A stretch of DNA of 64,000 bases from Entomortierella parvispora (Eukaryota > Mortierellomycota > Mortierellomycetes > Mortierellales > Mortierellaceae), in the NCBI GenBank assembly GCA_963573315.1, contig OY752146.1, positions 2,418,001-2,482,000 on the forward strand, in the 5' to 3' direction. The position numbers and the translations under genes are program-made. The notes beneath the pieces are model-generated. The model had not been told where the DNA came from, did not search any database, and worked only from the letters and a program-made list of their open reading frames with translations. Every line of letters begins with the position of its first letter. Position 1 is the stretch's first letter. Of the stretch, positions 9,708 to 21,200 are shown one piece after another.

Positions 9708-11381
9708 CTACAGAGTCATATCGTAGCCACCATCACTCTCTTTTATCGAATAAACCCTGTGGTCGTACATCATGTCCCTCAATTGCTCGCAGCTGTTGTC
9801 GTCGTCGTTAAAGTCGCAACTGACTTCTCCAAGTGCTGGCCAGTGATCAAGCATCCATTGGCAGTCCTCCTCCCACAAATTCTGCTTGGTACGTTCGAAT
9901 TTCAAACTCTGTAAACAGGTCAGGGTATCCAACTGGCCCAATCCAGACTTCAGATCGAGACGAAGTCCACAAGACTCCGGTATGTATTGGAGTGTCAGCT
10001 CTGCGGGCGAGAATACCTTGACACCAAGTTCCAGACGCCGAAGATGTGTGAGAGCGGAGAATCGCCCGAGGACCTGGAAGTTCCACGCGTCCAGAGTATT
10101 TGGACCATGGATAATTGGACAGATGAATTCCTCCAAGTCCAGACAGATCCACTGTTCAGCATGCACCCAGGTCCGGGCTATCTTACGCTCTTTAATGATC
10201 GGCCTCAATTCATCTTGAATCTCTTGAAATTGTGGTCCGACCAAAGTCCCTGCTTCCTCCGTACTCAGGTAGTCCATGATAATTTCATTCTCCTTCAAGA
10301 TCTCAAACAAGATGATGGTCTCTGCGTGTGGGCAATCCATTATCAGTTCGTGAATCTGTATACATTCGGCAGAGAACGACTTGAGTCTCGAAGATCGTGT
10401 GAGTATCCAGTGTAACATCCAGCTTGTAGCCCCGGGACATTCGGATAGATCCAATCGCTCCAAGGTATCAAGATGCCGTTCCAGAGATTTCAACGACCGA
10501 TACCAAAATTTGGATCCACAGGCAGAGAATGAACGAAGATGATCGCAGGCGTCCAGCATGGCGGCGACTTCAATATCGAGGAATTGTCGAGTGCCCCAAA
10601 TCAGTTCCAAGCTGCAAAGATGAGGCCATCGTAGCAGCCTGATCTCTTGAAAAATATGTTCTGCATCCTCCCGCCATTCACTGGTCCATTGCAAAGTTTC
10701 CAATCGAGGACAATGACTGATCCAATCCAGCTCTCGATCTGGTGAATCGAATACATCTTTGATGAAAAGGACCTTCAAGTTCATGAACTGCGGTGAGGCC
10801 TTGACATCCAGAGCGGCGATACGACAATGAACGAGTTTGAGTTCCGTAAGAGATTGCGCAATCTTCAAGAGATGCTCCGTGGCATCGGCATCCAAACTGA
10901 CAAAGGTCAGTAAGAGCTGTTGAAGAATTGGGTGACTCTGTGAGAAGGCCCAGCCCCAGGGTCTAGAGGGCATGGATGTTTCGTCCTTAATAGTGAGTCT
11001 CGAAAGCAAGCAGTTCGTCGCAATCAGGCCCAACTCTGGGCAATCCTCGCTATCGTACCATTCGTGAAGGATTAGATCCAACGTCCTAAGGTTACGACAA
11101 AGGTAAAGCTGTTGCCGGCTCTCATCATTTCTCATTTCGGGGTCTCGTCCTTCTAGGGAAATAGTGTGAATATCAGAGAGATGCTTCTGAAGTACCTCAA
11201 CTGGAGGTAGAGGACGGAGGGGATCGATGGTTCTGTAAACAAGTGGCTCCAGGGCTTGATGCCAAAGTCTGCAGACGCGCACACTTGACGCGAGCGAACG
11301 TTGCCCGAGGAAAAGGCCAATGTTGAGGAGTACCTCGGGGATCAGGTGACCTGGATTTGAATGAAAATCTGACATGTCCAT
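9708..11381 (-). CDS. F-box / LRR-like protein
   Basis: Single exon of 557 residues from the ATG at 11381. ATGs at 11375 and 11432 are alternatives; 11375 is the one conserved in the neighbouring pseudogene. The N-terminus carries an F-box-like core, HLIPEVLLNIGLFLGQ, then VCRLWHQALEPLVYRTID. About 450 residues of irregular leucine-rich repeats follow (LRTLDLILHEW, LTELKLVHCRIAALDV, LERLDLSECPGATSW). Family knowledge: the F-box binds Skp1 within an SCF ubiquitin ligase and the LRR region selects substrate. The substrate is unknown. No signal peptide or membrane segment is seen. The adjacent tandem copy at 7732-9399 is a pseudogene. Confidence 0.85.
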   Translation of the reverse strand: MDMSDFHSNPGHLIPEVLLNIGLFLGQRSLASSVRVCRLWHQALEPLVYRTIDPLRPLPPVEVLQKHLSDIHTISLEGRDPEMRNDESRQQLYLCRNLRTLDLILHEWYDSEDCPELGLIATNCLLSRLTIKDETSMPSRPWGWAFSQSHPILQQLLLTFVSLDADATEHLLKIAQSLTELKLVHCRIAALDVKASPQFMNLKVLFIKDVFDSPDRELDWISHCPRLETLQWTSEWREDAEHIFQEIRLLRWPHLCSLELIWGTRQFLDIEVAAMLDACDHLRSFSACGSKFWYRSLKSLERHLDTLERLDLSECPGATSWMLHWILTRSSRLKSFSAECIQIHELIMDCPHAETIILFEILKENEIIMDYLSTEEAGTLVGPQFQEIQDELRPIIKERKIARTWVHAEQWICLDLEEFICPIIHGPNTLDAWNFQVLGRFSALTHLRRLELGVKVFSPAELTLQYIPESCGLRLDLKSGLGQLDTLTCLQSLKFERTKQNLWEEDCQWMLDHWPALGEVSCDFNDDDNSCEQLRDMMYDHRVYSIKESDGGYDMTL

Positions 11382-11672
11382 GGTGATGAAGAATGGAGAT
11401 GGACCTGACGCTGGCATTAGCCAACTGCACATTGAGCGTGGTCAATGAGATGAAGTGGCTTATTATCATTATTTCGAACTGAACTTCCAGTCTTCCAGGT
11501 CGTCTGTCATGCGTGGGACAGAGACACGTTTCAAAGGATTCAAACACGCGTTCAAGCCAAAGCAAAATTCACACGCGATTGCACCAAAAGGTCAAAGTCA
11601 GAGAACTCTGACAAATTAATAATTGGTACTTCAGGGCGGATACTCTTTGTTCTGTCTTCTGAGGTTTTCTGA

Positions 11673-12933
11673 TTATTCTACGATGGTGTCTTCCAACGGA
11701 AGTAGCTCGAACTGGAACACCATGAAGACAGCCGAGTTGTCCTGTGCCTTGATTATGTACGTCAGTGGCTAATCAGATGAAGTGAAGAGAACAGAGAGAG
11801 TATCATTGACTTTAGTCCTTTGTCTCCTTCTTCGGCAAAAAGATGACGGTAGAACCTTACCTGTCCATCCCAATAACGCGTGATATCGACATTGAATCCT
11901 GGGACATTGAGGGTGAAATTGGCAAAGTCCAAGTACGGGTTGAAAAAGTCGAATCCATACACTTGATCTGGTCGGTAGCGGTGTTCCTTCAAATTTTGTT
12001 CCTTTGAAAAGTGCGATCGTCGCGCGCTGACGGTGAGTGCCGTTGTTGGCGGTATTGCGCTATCCTGATCCGAAGCTACATCTTCAGGGGTAGACTCGCC
12101 GCTCTTTTGAACTTGATTCTGCGATGAAAACAACAATGAAGTGTCCTCAACAATGTGCTCTCCGTCGGGCGATGGCCAAGGTGGCAATTCCTGTTCGAGT
12201 CGCTCCTTGACCTCCTCCTCTTGTCCGATCTGTTCAGCTTTTTCGGCCTTGTCTCTGGTTGCTGGATCGACGTGCCAGCCCGCAACGTTGACCGTGTTCA
12301 TGGTCGCAATCAGTGGACTAAAGGCCCAGGGACGATCGCTGTAAATGTCGGCCTTGAGTCCAGGGTCGATGTACTGAATAAAGCGCAGCGCGATGGAGGA
12401 AAACGGTGGAAGGCGCAAGGGTTTGTCGAATTGGTTCTAATATTAAAAGGGGAATAGATAGGAGTCAATTATTGCGCGTGATTATTTGGTCTTTTTTTTT
12501 CTTTGATCCGTCAGCATGATCTCATTGAGACGAGGAGTGGAGGGTTGTGAAAATCAGCGGCCTGCCAGGGAATTATGGTTGACCCATGCACGCAAATATC
12601 ATCGGCCTTTACCCCAAAGACGATTTGGTCTCCTGGCCACTCGCGCTTGAATCTGCCAGAGATCTGAACAGAGCTGAGGTTGTTTCCCCCACCAGGCTTT
12701 GTGAACCACGGGCTATCGGGCAAGATTTTGAGGTTGCCATTCAGTTGACCTTGTTCGTAGCCAAATTTGCGGTCGAGGCCCTTGATACGAACGACGATCT
12801 GGCCTACAAACTCGTCCGACTCGATCTGAAGCGGGTTGGAGTCGTCATTGATGGAGAGGACGGTGAGGTGGTCCGTGTCCGGTCCAGCGCTGACGCGGAG
12901 TCGGAATCCAGTGGGTTTCTTTTCGTCGACCAT
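11673..12933 (-). CDS. DUF1769 family protein
   Basis: Three exons, complement(11673-11768, 11861-12436, 12613-12933), 330 residues, all junctions in phase 0. Splicing gives DQIVFG|NQFDKPLRLPPFSS, the family hallmark (LFGNxFDxPxRLPP-like), and YWDGQ|PLTYIIKAQDNS near the C-terminus. The start is MVDEKKPTGFRLRV. Residues about 60-105 hold the ISGRFKREWPGDQIVFG segment. About 200-240 is an acidic, Glu/Ser/Thr-rich linker. DUF1769 proteins are widespread in fungi and uncharacterised, so no function is assigned. The gene is divergent from the BRO1 gene, with 486 nt between start codons. Confidence 0.88.
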
Positions 12934-13419
12934 GATGATCCTGTTCTTGTAGACTGGAGAGTGTGGATGGGTATGAGTAAGGGCGGACAAAGATTGCGCG
13001 GGTGTGGAGGTGAGTGTGGAGGATGATGTAGAAAGGGAGATACAGAGAAAAAAGGAAAGGAGAAAAAGTAGGTGCACCGACCAGCTGCCAAGCAAGGGAC
13101 AGACAGCTCTCCGAGTCGAGCCCATGATATCATCTGCAGCCCATGCGATCCGCTCGTCTTCCTTCCCTCCCCTCCACGGTCGATGCGCCAGCCAAAGGGG
13201 GAGCCTTGTTCCACCCACTCAACCAACTCCCTCTTTCTTTCATCGTTCTTGTTTTCCTTTTCGCTCATTCATTCTTCCCCACGGGCATCTCTTTCATCCT
13301 CCATCTCTGTCAACCCTCTTCTCGTCTTCTCGCTTTTCCCATCTCGGCCTGCATTCTGTTCTCCCTTCTCACCACCGCATTCCTCACCTCTCCCGGCATA
13401 TTCGCCTTCCACCACAACC
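12934..13419. promoter_or_regulatory. Divergent intergenic promoter, DUF1769 / BRO1
   Basis: 486 nt between the two start codons, CT-rich on the BRO1 side (about 13200-13410). Open frames here are leader sequence of one or the other gene. No TATA box is apparent. Shared control of the two genes is possible but unproven. Confidence 0.4.
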
Positions 13420-16400
13420 ATGGCACAGTCTCCCATGATATCCGTGCCTCTTAAGAGGACTGACGAAGTCGACTGGGTGACTCCCCTCAAGCGCTACATT
13501 GCCGTCTCATACCAGGACGACCCAGAAAAGTATGCCGAGGAGACCGGGACCATCCATCGTTTGCGCCAGGATATGCGCGGGGCTGGAAACGACGTCACGG
13601 GCAGAGACGTGCTCTACCGCTACTTTGGCCAACTCGAAATCCTGGACCTGCGCTTCCCTGTCGATGAGGCCCATATCAAGATTGGATTCATGTGGTAAGG
13701 ACCCTTTCCATGTTTTCTGCTATATATTCATTGTCTTTCTCGGGTCGCACTAGACGGAAAGGCTACATGTCCCACTGGCACACCAGAAAAGAAAAGAAAA
13801 AACAAGAAAAAGAAAAAAAGTCTTGGCATGTAACGTGTCACCTTTCTTGATACATTGTAGGTACGATGCGTTCACTCAAAGACCCACCTCTCAGTTCTCC
13901 CTGGCGTTCGAAAAGGCGAGCACCATCTTCAACATTGCATCAGTTCTCTCCGCCATTGCAACGTCGCAGACTCGCGTAAATGAACCGGAGGGCGTCAAGA
14001 AGGCGTTCCACTTTTATCAGGCGTCGGCCGGAATTTATACTTATATCAACGAGAACTTTCTCCACGCACCTTCGATCGACTTGAGCCGGGACACGGTGAA
14101 GATGTTGGTCTCATTAATGTTGGCACAGGCACAGGAAGTTGTTTGGGAAAAGACACTCGCCGAAAAGAAAAAGCCTCTACTCATTTCCAAGCTTGCTGCT
14201 CAGGTCGCATGGAGCTACCAGGCCACGGTTGAGGCCATGGCTGATGGAGTGTCAAAGCAGGTTTTTGAAAAGAACTGGCAGACAATGTGTCAGGTAACTA
14301 TTTGCTCCTCTTTGGTTCTTACCTGTGATCATGAAGGTGGGAAGAGAGTATTAAATGAGCGCTCTGTAACCTCATAGATCAAAACAAAGCTATTCACTGC
14401 TATTGCTCAGTACTATCGGTGCTTGGCTGCAGAGTCAGACTCAAAGTGGGGCGAGATGGTCAGCAGAGCTCAAATTGCAGAGACCGCCATCAAGGATGCA
14501 GAGAAACAGGCCAAGACCTTTGCTTCAGGATTTACTCAAAGCTCGCACCCAACAGTGACTTTGACACAGGAAGCTGCAACAACCTTGCATGAAATTACAA
14601 AGACTCACCTAGCCGTGATCACAGAGATGAAGAACCAGGCTGTTCGCGACAATGACATGATTTACCACGAAGCTGTCCCCGCGGAAGGATCCTTGACGGC
14701 ACTCGAAAAAATGAACGTCACCAAGGCCTTGCCCATCTCTGAGCTGTATACTCAAAGTGAGATGCAAAAAGTCATTGGTCCAGACACCTTTCAAAGACTG
14801 ATCCCCCTTTCCGTGCACGAATCCTCCAGTCTTTATTCTGAGGAAAAGGCCAAGCTGGTTCGCTCCGAGGTCGAAAGGTGCGAGACTGCTAACCAGGAAC
14901 TGAGCAGTGCACTTGAATTTATGAACCTGCCTGCAGGATTGGACAAGTTCAAGAATGGAAACAATGGCAGCCAACTAGCTACATTGGATACCCTGGCTGT
15001 GCCCACTTCTGCTGTCAAGGAGTGCGCTGATTTTATTCAAGCCCAGGAATCCGGCAGTGACTTTATCGCAGGACTGATTGGCAATCTAGACCGCCTCAAG
15101 AATGGAACAAGAGATACTCTTGAGAATGTCAATCTGTCTTTGGATGAGGAGCGGAGCCAATGCGAAATGATGAGGGTAAGTACATGCAGCCCGTGACGAA
15201 TTGACTTGCGTCCGTAAACATCAAATATACTAACATAACTCGTTTTGTATATGGAACAGGCAAAGTATGCAGACCTCTGGACACAACGACCATCTGGACC
15301 ACTGACCCAGGCCTATAGGACAGATTCCAAGGCGCTGCTGGAGTCGGTCGACAAGGCAGCGACTTCAGACGCAAACCTTTACCGGACTTTTGATCAAATC
15401 GCAAATAATGTCTTGGTCTTGCGCGAGGGCCGAGAGGGAGCTGCGTTAGAGCAACTCTTTGCAAGAGTAGTTGTTGAGGCCAGTAAGACAAGGAAGGGAT
15501 CCACGAAATCGGATAGTAGTTTACTGGACGTTCAAGATAGCGGAGAAAGCGAGGCCATTCTCAAGACCGTTGCTAAAGTGGAGGAGGTCATTGCCAAACT
15601 CAAAAAGCTCAAGCAGGAACGCATGGAGACTCTTGAAGATATGAAAGTCAAGGTAAGATGAATTACTTGGGTGATGCGATTCATACTTTTGTAGACAGCC
15701 ATTTACTCAACTCTGTTATTGCTTGATGTTCAATTAGACCCAGCAAGACGACATCTCCAATTTGTTGATTTTGAACAAAAAGTCGACTGGCATTGAGCCG
15801 CAACTCTTTTCTCAAGAACTCGAAAAGTACCGACCCCATCAAACGCGTATCACTGCCACCATTCATCACCAGCAGGCGTTGATGCAGGAGCTCACCACGC
15901 ACTTTAAAGAGCTCATGAATGGACAGGAAGCGCGAGGACTTCAAGAAGTTTGGGAAACCACTGAGAGGAAACGGAATGGTTTGGTCGATCAGCTGCTTAG
16001 AACCAAGGCTTCCTACCTGACTATTCAGGATGGCTACAAGAAAGGAATCAGATTCTATGAGGACCTAAACGAGCAAGTGCAGGATCTTTCCAAGGCTGTG
16101 GACCAATTCTGCAAGTCTAGAAAGGAAGAGCGCGGTCTTATTGAGAGACAAGTGCTGGCGACCAAATCGGAACGTGAGTCCAAGGCACTCAAGGATCAAC
16201 TTTCAAAGTTGGGCGGAGGTGTCTCATCTGCATCCTTGAGCTCTCCGCTTGTTGATGCAATGATGGGTTTACAGCTTGGAAGCGCGCCTCACATGCCTGC
16301 CTCTGCAGCTGCACCACCAATGGGTAACCAGTGGTCAGCCCCTGGTCCGCCTCTAGGTTATTCGTCGTCGCTGGCTCCTCCTCCAACAGCACCAACATAT

Positions 16401-17480
16401 GCACCTCAGCCCGCGTACGCGCCGCAACCAGCCTTTGCTCCTCAACCTGCAACTGCCCCAATGGCCAGTCCTGCTCAAAGCTTCAACTATGGGACACCTC
16501 AGCAGACGTTGCCAGCACAGTCTTCCCAGCCTGCCCTGTCAGGCCATTCAATGGTAATTCCCAACACTGGCCCATTTGCCATTGCACCTCAGCCAGCGCC
16601 TATCCAGCCTCCACAACAGCAACCTCAACTGCAGCCCCTCCAGCGACAAGGAAGTTATACCTTGCCCAACACTGTGCCTCAACAACAACAGCAGGCCCCC
16701 CGTCCGTATGCATCGCAACCATATTCGCAGACGCAACCATTGATGCAGTCGCCTCAGTCATCCTTCCAACCGACACCTCAACAGCCCCAAGTACAGCAGC
16801 AAACGCCAATGTACCAATCTGCGCCAGCCCTTTACCAACAATTACAGCAGCAACATGTCCAGCCCACATACCAGCCGCAACTGCAGCAGCCCCTGTCGCC
16901 GGCCGTCCAGACCCCCCACCAGCAGCCTATACCGACATCGTACCAATCTCCAGTGTATGGACAACCCATCCAGCAACAGCAGCAGCAGCCATTGTATCAG
17001 ACGACAGCACCATCTCCCCAGTCGCAGCCCCAGGCCCAATATATGCAGCAGATGCCTTCTTATCAGCAGCCTCAGCAGCCCCAACAGCAACCTTTCCAAC
17101 AACAGCAGCCACCTTTCCAGCAACAACAGCCGACTCAACAGCAACCTCTCCAGCAGCAGCAGCCGACTCAGCAACCACAACAACAACAGCAGCGGCAGCA
17201 GCCTTTGTATAGCAGTGGATACTCGGCGCCACAGCAGCAGCAGCAACAGCAGCCCGTCTACAGTAATGTTTACGCGACACAGCAGCAGCAGCCTCCGTAC
17301 GGCGGTAATGTGTACACGGGACAGCAGCAGCCACAGCAGCCTGTCTACCAGGCAGGATACCAATCGCAGGTGATGCAGCCAATGCAACCAATGCAGCCCA
17401 TGCAGCCGATGCAGCCCCAGTTCCAGCAGCAGTTGCCTCAGCAACAGCAACCATTTGGACACAACTCGCTGCTTGACTAG
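13420..17480 (+). CDS. BRO1-domain protein (Bro1/ALIX type), ESCRT-associated
   Basis: Five exons: 13420-13694, 13861-14293, 14378-15175, 15260-15652, 15738-17480; 1213 residues with consistent phases. Residues about 1-400 are a BRO1 domain (PLKRTDEVDWVTPLKRYI..., SFLAFEKAST-like FSLAFEKASTIFNIASVLSA). A V-shaped coiled-coil region follows to about 790 (the LKKLKQERMETLEDMKVK stretch), then about 420 residues of Pro/Gln-rich sequence with long Q runs and a tandem MQP block at the end. Family knowledge: Bro1 binds Snf7/ESCRT-III on endosomes and helps sort cargo into multivesicular bodies. The long Q/P tail favours Bro1/ALIX over Rim20/PalA. The tail is longer than in yeast Bro1 (844 residues in total). 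Confidence 0.92.
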
Positions 17481-18220
17481 GAAACTAGGAATAAAATCAG
17501 CCGCGGTATTTAATTTTAATTTTTATTTTAACTTTTTTTCTGAGAGCAAGTTTTTTTGGTTTACACTTTGAGCTTTCGCCAATGCTTCCATGCACACACA
17601 TGCATGTCATTTTCCCTTTTTTTTTTCTTCTCTTTCTTTCTCTCCTCTTTCATCCTCATTTTGGCATCATCCATCATCTCCCTCCTTGGACCATCGCAGC
17701 TCCTCTTCATCTTGTCCTTATGCTCATTCCCCTCTAGCAGGTCTCGTTTACCTCCTCCCTTGTGCACAATCTACCGCCTCTGGTCCCTGGCATTCGTGTC
17801 TCTCTCTCTTTCTCACTGTCTGTGCCCTCTTCTTCGCCGGCTCTCGTTCCGTCAACGTCCTTTTGTGCGGTCTTCTATTCCACCAACACGCTCCTATTCC
17901 ACCTCTTCTAATTGCTCCTCCTTCTTTTGCTCCCCCTTCCCTCTTTGCTTCTTTGCTCTTGTCTCATCTTTCATTCGGTCTCGCTCTTCGTTTTCCATTT
18001 TCATTCCGCCTGCACCGCCCACTGGTCCCTTCTCCGCCACACCGGGCATACCCTTCTTTTTATTCCATCCTTCCCAGCCTGAAACTGCCCGAGAGGAGCA
18101 GTAACACTGCGCTATAGCTCGATTCCTTTGTACTCCTTTTCAGTCTCGTTCGCACCCCCGACAATCGACCGTTACCACCAAAAAGAGAACGAAAACGTAG
18201 ACACTAGCGTGGTTCTCCCA
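17481..18220. other. Intergenic with CT-rich leader
   Basis: 3' end of BRO1, then a long C/T-rich stretch (17600-18100) that looks like the 5' leader and promoter of the regulator at 18221. Open plus frames are Ser/Phe/Pro/Leu-rich readings of the CT tract and are not credible genes. Confidence 0.6.
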
Positions 18221-21200
18221 ATGCTTCCTCAACCAAACGACCAGTACAGCCAGACGCGGTTTCAACAGCAACCACAGCAGCAGCAGCAGCAGCAGCAGCA
18301 ACTACAACGACAGAGCCTAGCTCAGCCCGACAGCGTTTATCCTCAGAATAGTATCCACGTTCAGAACGACAACCTATCCCGCCCTGTCACCAACATGCGC
18401 GAATATCCCTCCTTCCCCAATCCAATGACGACCCCCATTGCCCCACGGCCCCAACCCATATCCGGCATAGATGGAGGCGGCGGAGGCAGCAACAGCAGTA
18501 ATTATCAACAGAGCCCAGGTATGGGAACCGCACCTTCGCCGACGTACCCACCGTTCTCAACCGCGCCGCGCCATCCTTCCTTCCCTCAGCCGCTGCAACC
18601 CATCCGATCAAGTCCAATGGGGACCGGTGTCAACAGCAACATCGGGATAGGTGCTGGAAGCAACAGTGTCAATGCTAATGGCAGGCCAAAGATAGACCTC
18701 ACACTCCTTCAGGCCGCCACTAAGACTCGAAAGCGGCATAAGGTGGCTACATCCTGCAACCGATGTCGCCAAAACAAGGTAAAGCATAGGCGCAAACATT
18801 TCCTGCTGGGGATGACAAACATTCCATTCTTTGGTGCCAGTTAGCTAGTTGGACACTGACAATCTTATTTCTTTATTTTGGGTTCTTTTCCATAGCGCAA
18901 GTGCGATAGCGGGGTACCGTGTTCCAACTGCCAGAGAAACAAGGCCGATTGCATCTACACGGATGCACAACTGTCGCGTTCGACGTGGGGCGACTCGCCC
19001 TTGAGCAAGGAAAAAGTCTTGGGTGTGTCATCTTCGGCGATCGCATCTTCCTCAGGATCGGGATCAGGGACAGGCATGGAGGCCGACGCAGGAACTGGAT
19101 CTGGAGAGGTCAAAAAGTCGAAACCTCCAACCACAAAGAAACCACCAGCACAGAAGAAGCTCACTGGCCCATTGAGCCAAGGTCCACTGTCGACAGGTTC
19201 AGAAGCAGAATCCACCACTGCATACCGGACGCCCCAGTTATTCAGTCCTGGACATGCTTCAGAAGCTACGGAAGCAGACCTGGATTACAGGAAAGAGGCA
19301 TTGAGCGGACAGGCAAAGCAGATTGCAAAATCGATCCGAATCGCCAAGCCAGGGCCCATCAGTGCCGATCGCGCCAGAATGTTGGGGAACGATAAAACGA
19401 ACCACTTGACTGTCGATGAGCTGGCAGCCCATGTCAAGTTTGAGCCGAACACAACACCCAACCTTTGGCCCAGAGACTACCAGGATGCGGATGCCTCTCG
19501 GTTTGTGTCTCCAGGTCGGGGCCAACGGTCATCCTTCTCAGACATGCGGGACAATAGCGGACTCTTACACACTGCCAACTATGTAAACCAAACAACCATC
19601 AACCAGACCATGCCTTTGCAGTCATCTTTTGAGCTGCCGAATCAAAGATCAGGGCAGCAACCATCTGGTGGATATCAAGGATTCTCGTCTTTTGGTCAGC
19701 GCGCAGCTGATTTGCTTCCACAGGGGTATAGCGACAGTGATCTTGGCTTTGCAAATCTAGACCAGCAGACAGTCTCCAACTTAAATGCTCAGTTGCCCAC
19801 TCAACAGCCACAACCTTCACTGCAGCAACAACAACTTCAGCAGCAACATCAACAACATCAACAGCTGCGAAAGCAACAGCACCAGCAACAGCAACGGCAG
19901 CAACAACAACAGTTGCAGCAACATCATCAGCGTCAAGCACTTCAGTCAGATCTAGCACTTCATTCCCAACAGACAAATGACCCATCACATCCCCAGCAAT
20001 CATACTCCTCATCGCTGCAGTCATTGCAAACTCAGTCGCATCAGTCGCAGCAAAATCTGCAGCCTGCCCAAAAGCCAACAGCAAACCACGCTATTTCATC
20101 TGCAGCACCCGTTTCGTCTATCGGAATCCCTGCACAATATCCAACAAACGACTCCACTTCGTCTTCCTGGCCTCTATCAGCCCTGTCTTCACCTACAGGA
20201 TCGGAACAAACCTCCAGCATGTGGCAGGGTTACAACAGTACACCAGTGTCCAACGCCGGCCCAACATCCTTTAGCCAGATGCAGAGCCCACAGGACCATA
20301 ACCCATCTCAGCGACTTCTCGGTCTAAAGTCATCCACGACATTGGGTCGAACATCGTCAAATGGACAGCCTTCGGTGTCCTTGGACAAGACTGAAAGCCG
20401 GAAAGAGAGTGCACGGATGCAAAAGATCGCAAAGGAGATGCTGGAATGCCGAGAATACGACTACAGTATCATGTTGCCTCGACATATATCGCAGGAAGAG
20501 GATGAATTGTGGGCAACGCCAAATTCAGCGTCGCCAAGCGACCTTCGTGGGATTCCTCGACAGCTTCTCATGCTTCCGAAGGATGCCAATTTTCTTGTGG
20601 ATGTTTTTTTCGAGGTAGGTTCATTATATGAAGCAGAACTCATGGTATAAGTCACTTGTCCTTTCGCCTAACCGAACCACGTCTTTTCGTATTGTCCTCA
20701 CAGAACGCTTGCTTCTATTACCCTACTATTAATCGAGCAACTGTTGAACTGCATTTGCTTGAGCCTCAGAATCCACACTCGCTCTTTTTGCTCAATATTG
20801 TGTTCATGACAGCCTGCAAACATCTGGCTAGGAGCACCGACATCAAACGCGCCATCCAGTTTCGTGATCGAGCCAAAGGTAAGCCTTCTTCTCTCGCCTT
20901 TTTTCCGGTTTGCTCTCTCGACGAGATTCGTTGACCAACAATGTCCTTTATTTTTGCATCTCCAAGAAATTCAACTGTATATTCAAGGGAGGATGCGGCT
21001 CTCAAAGATGCTGGGCAACATTTTAGGATCTCAGGCGATCTATGGAGTTTTTCCTTTGGTGATTGGCATGGCTTGGTACTGTGGAACCTACAAGATCATG
21101 CCTACGACTGACGAGCACTTGGAGGACGGTCAGCAATCATTGATGGAGTTGGAAGTCGAGAGTCAGAATATACTCTCCAAAAAAGGAGCCATTCCCGATT

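Noticed and set aside
16842-17462. Minus-strand Leu/Arg frame of 206 codons
   Set aside because: Antisense of the Gln/Pro-rich BRO1 tail.
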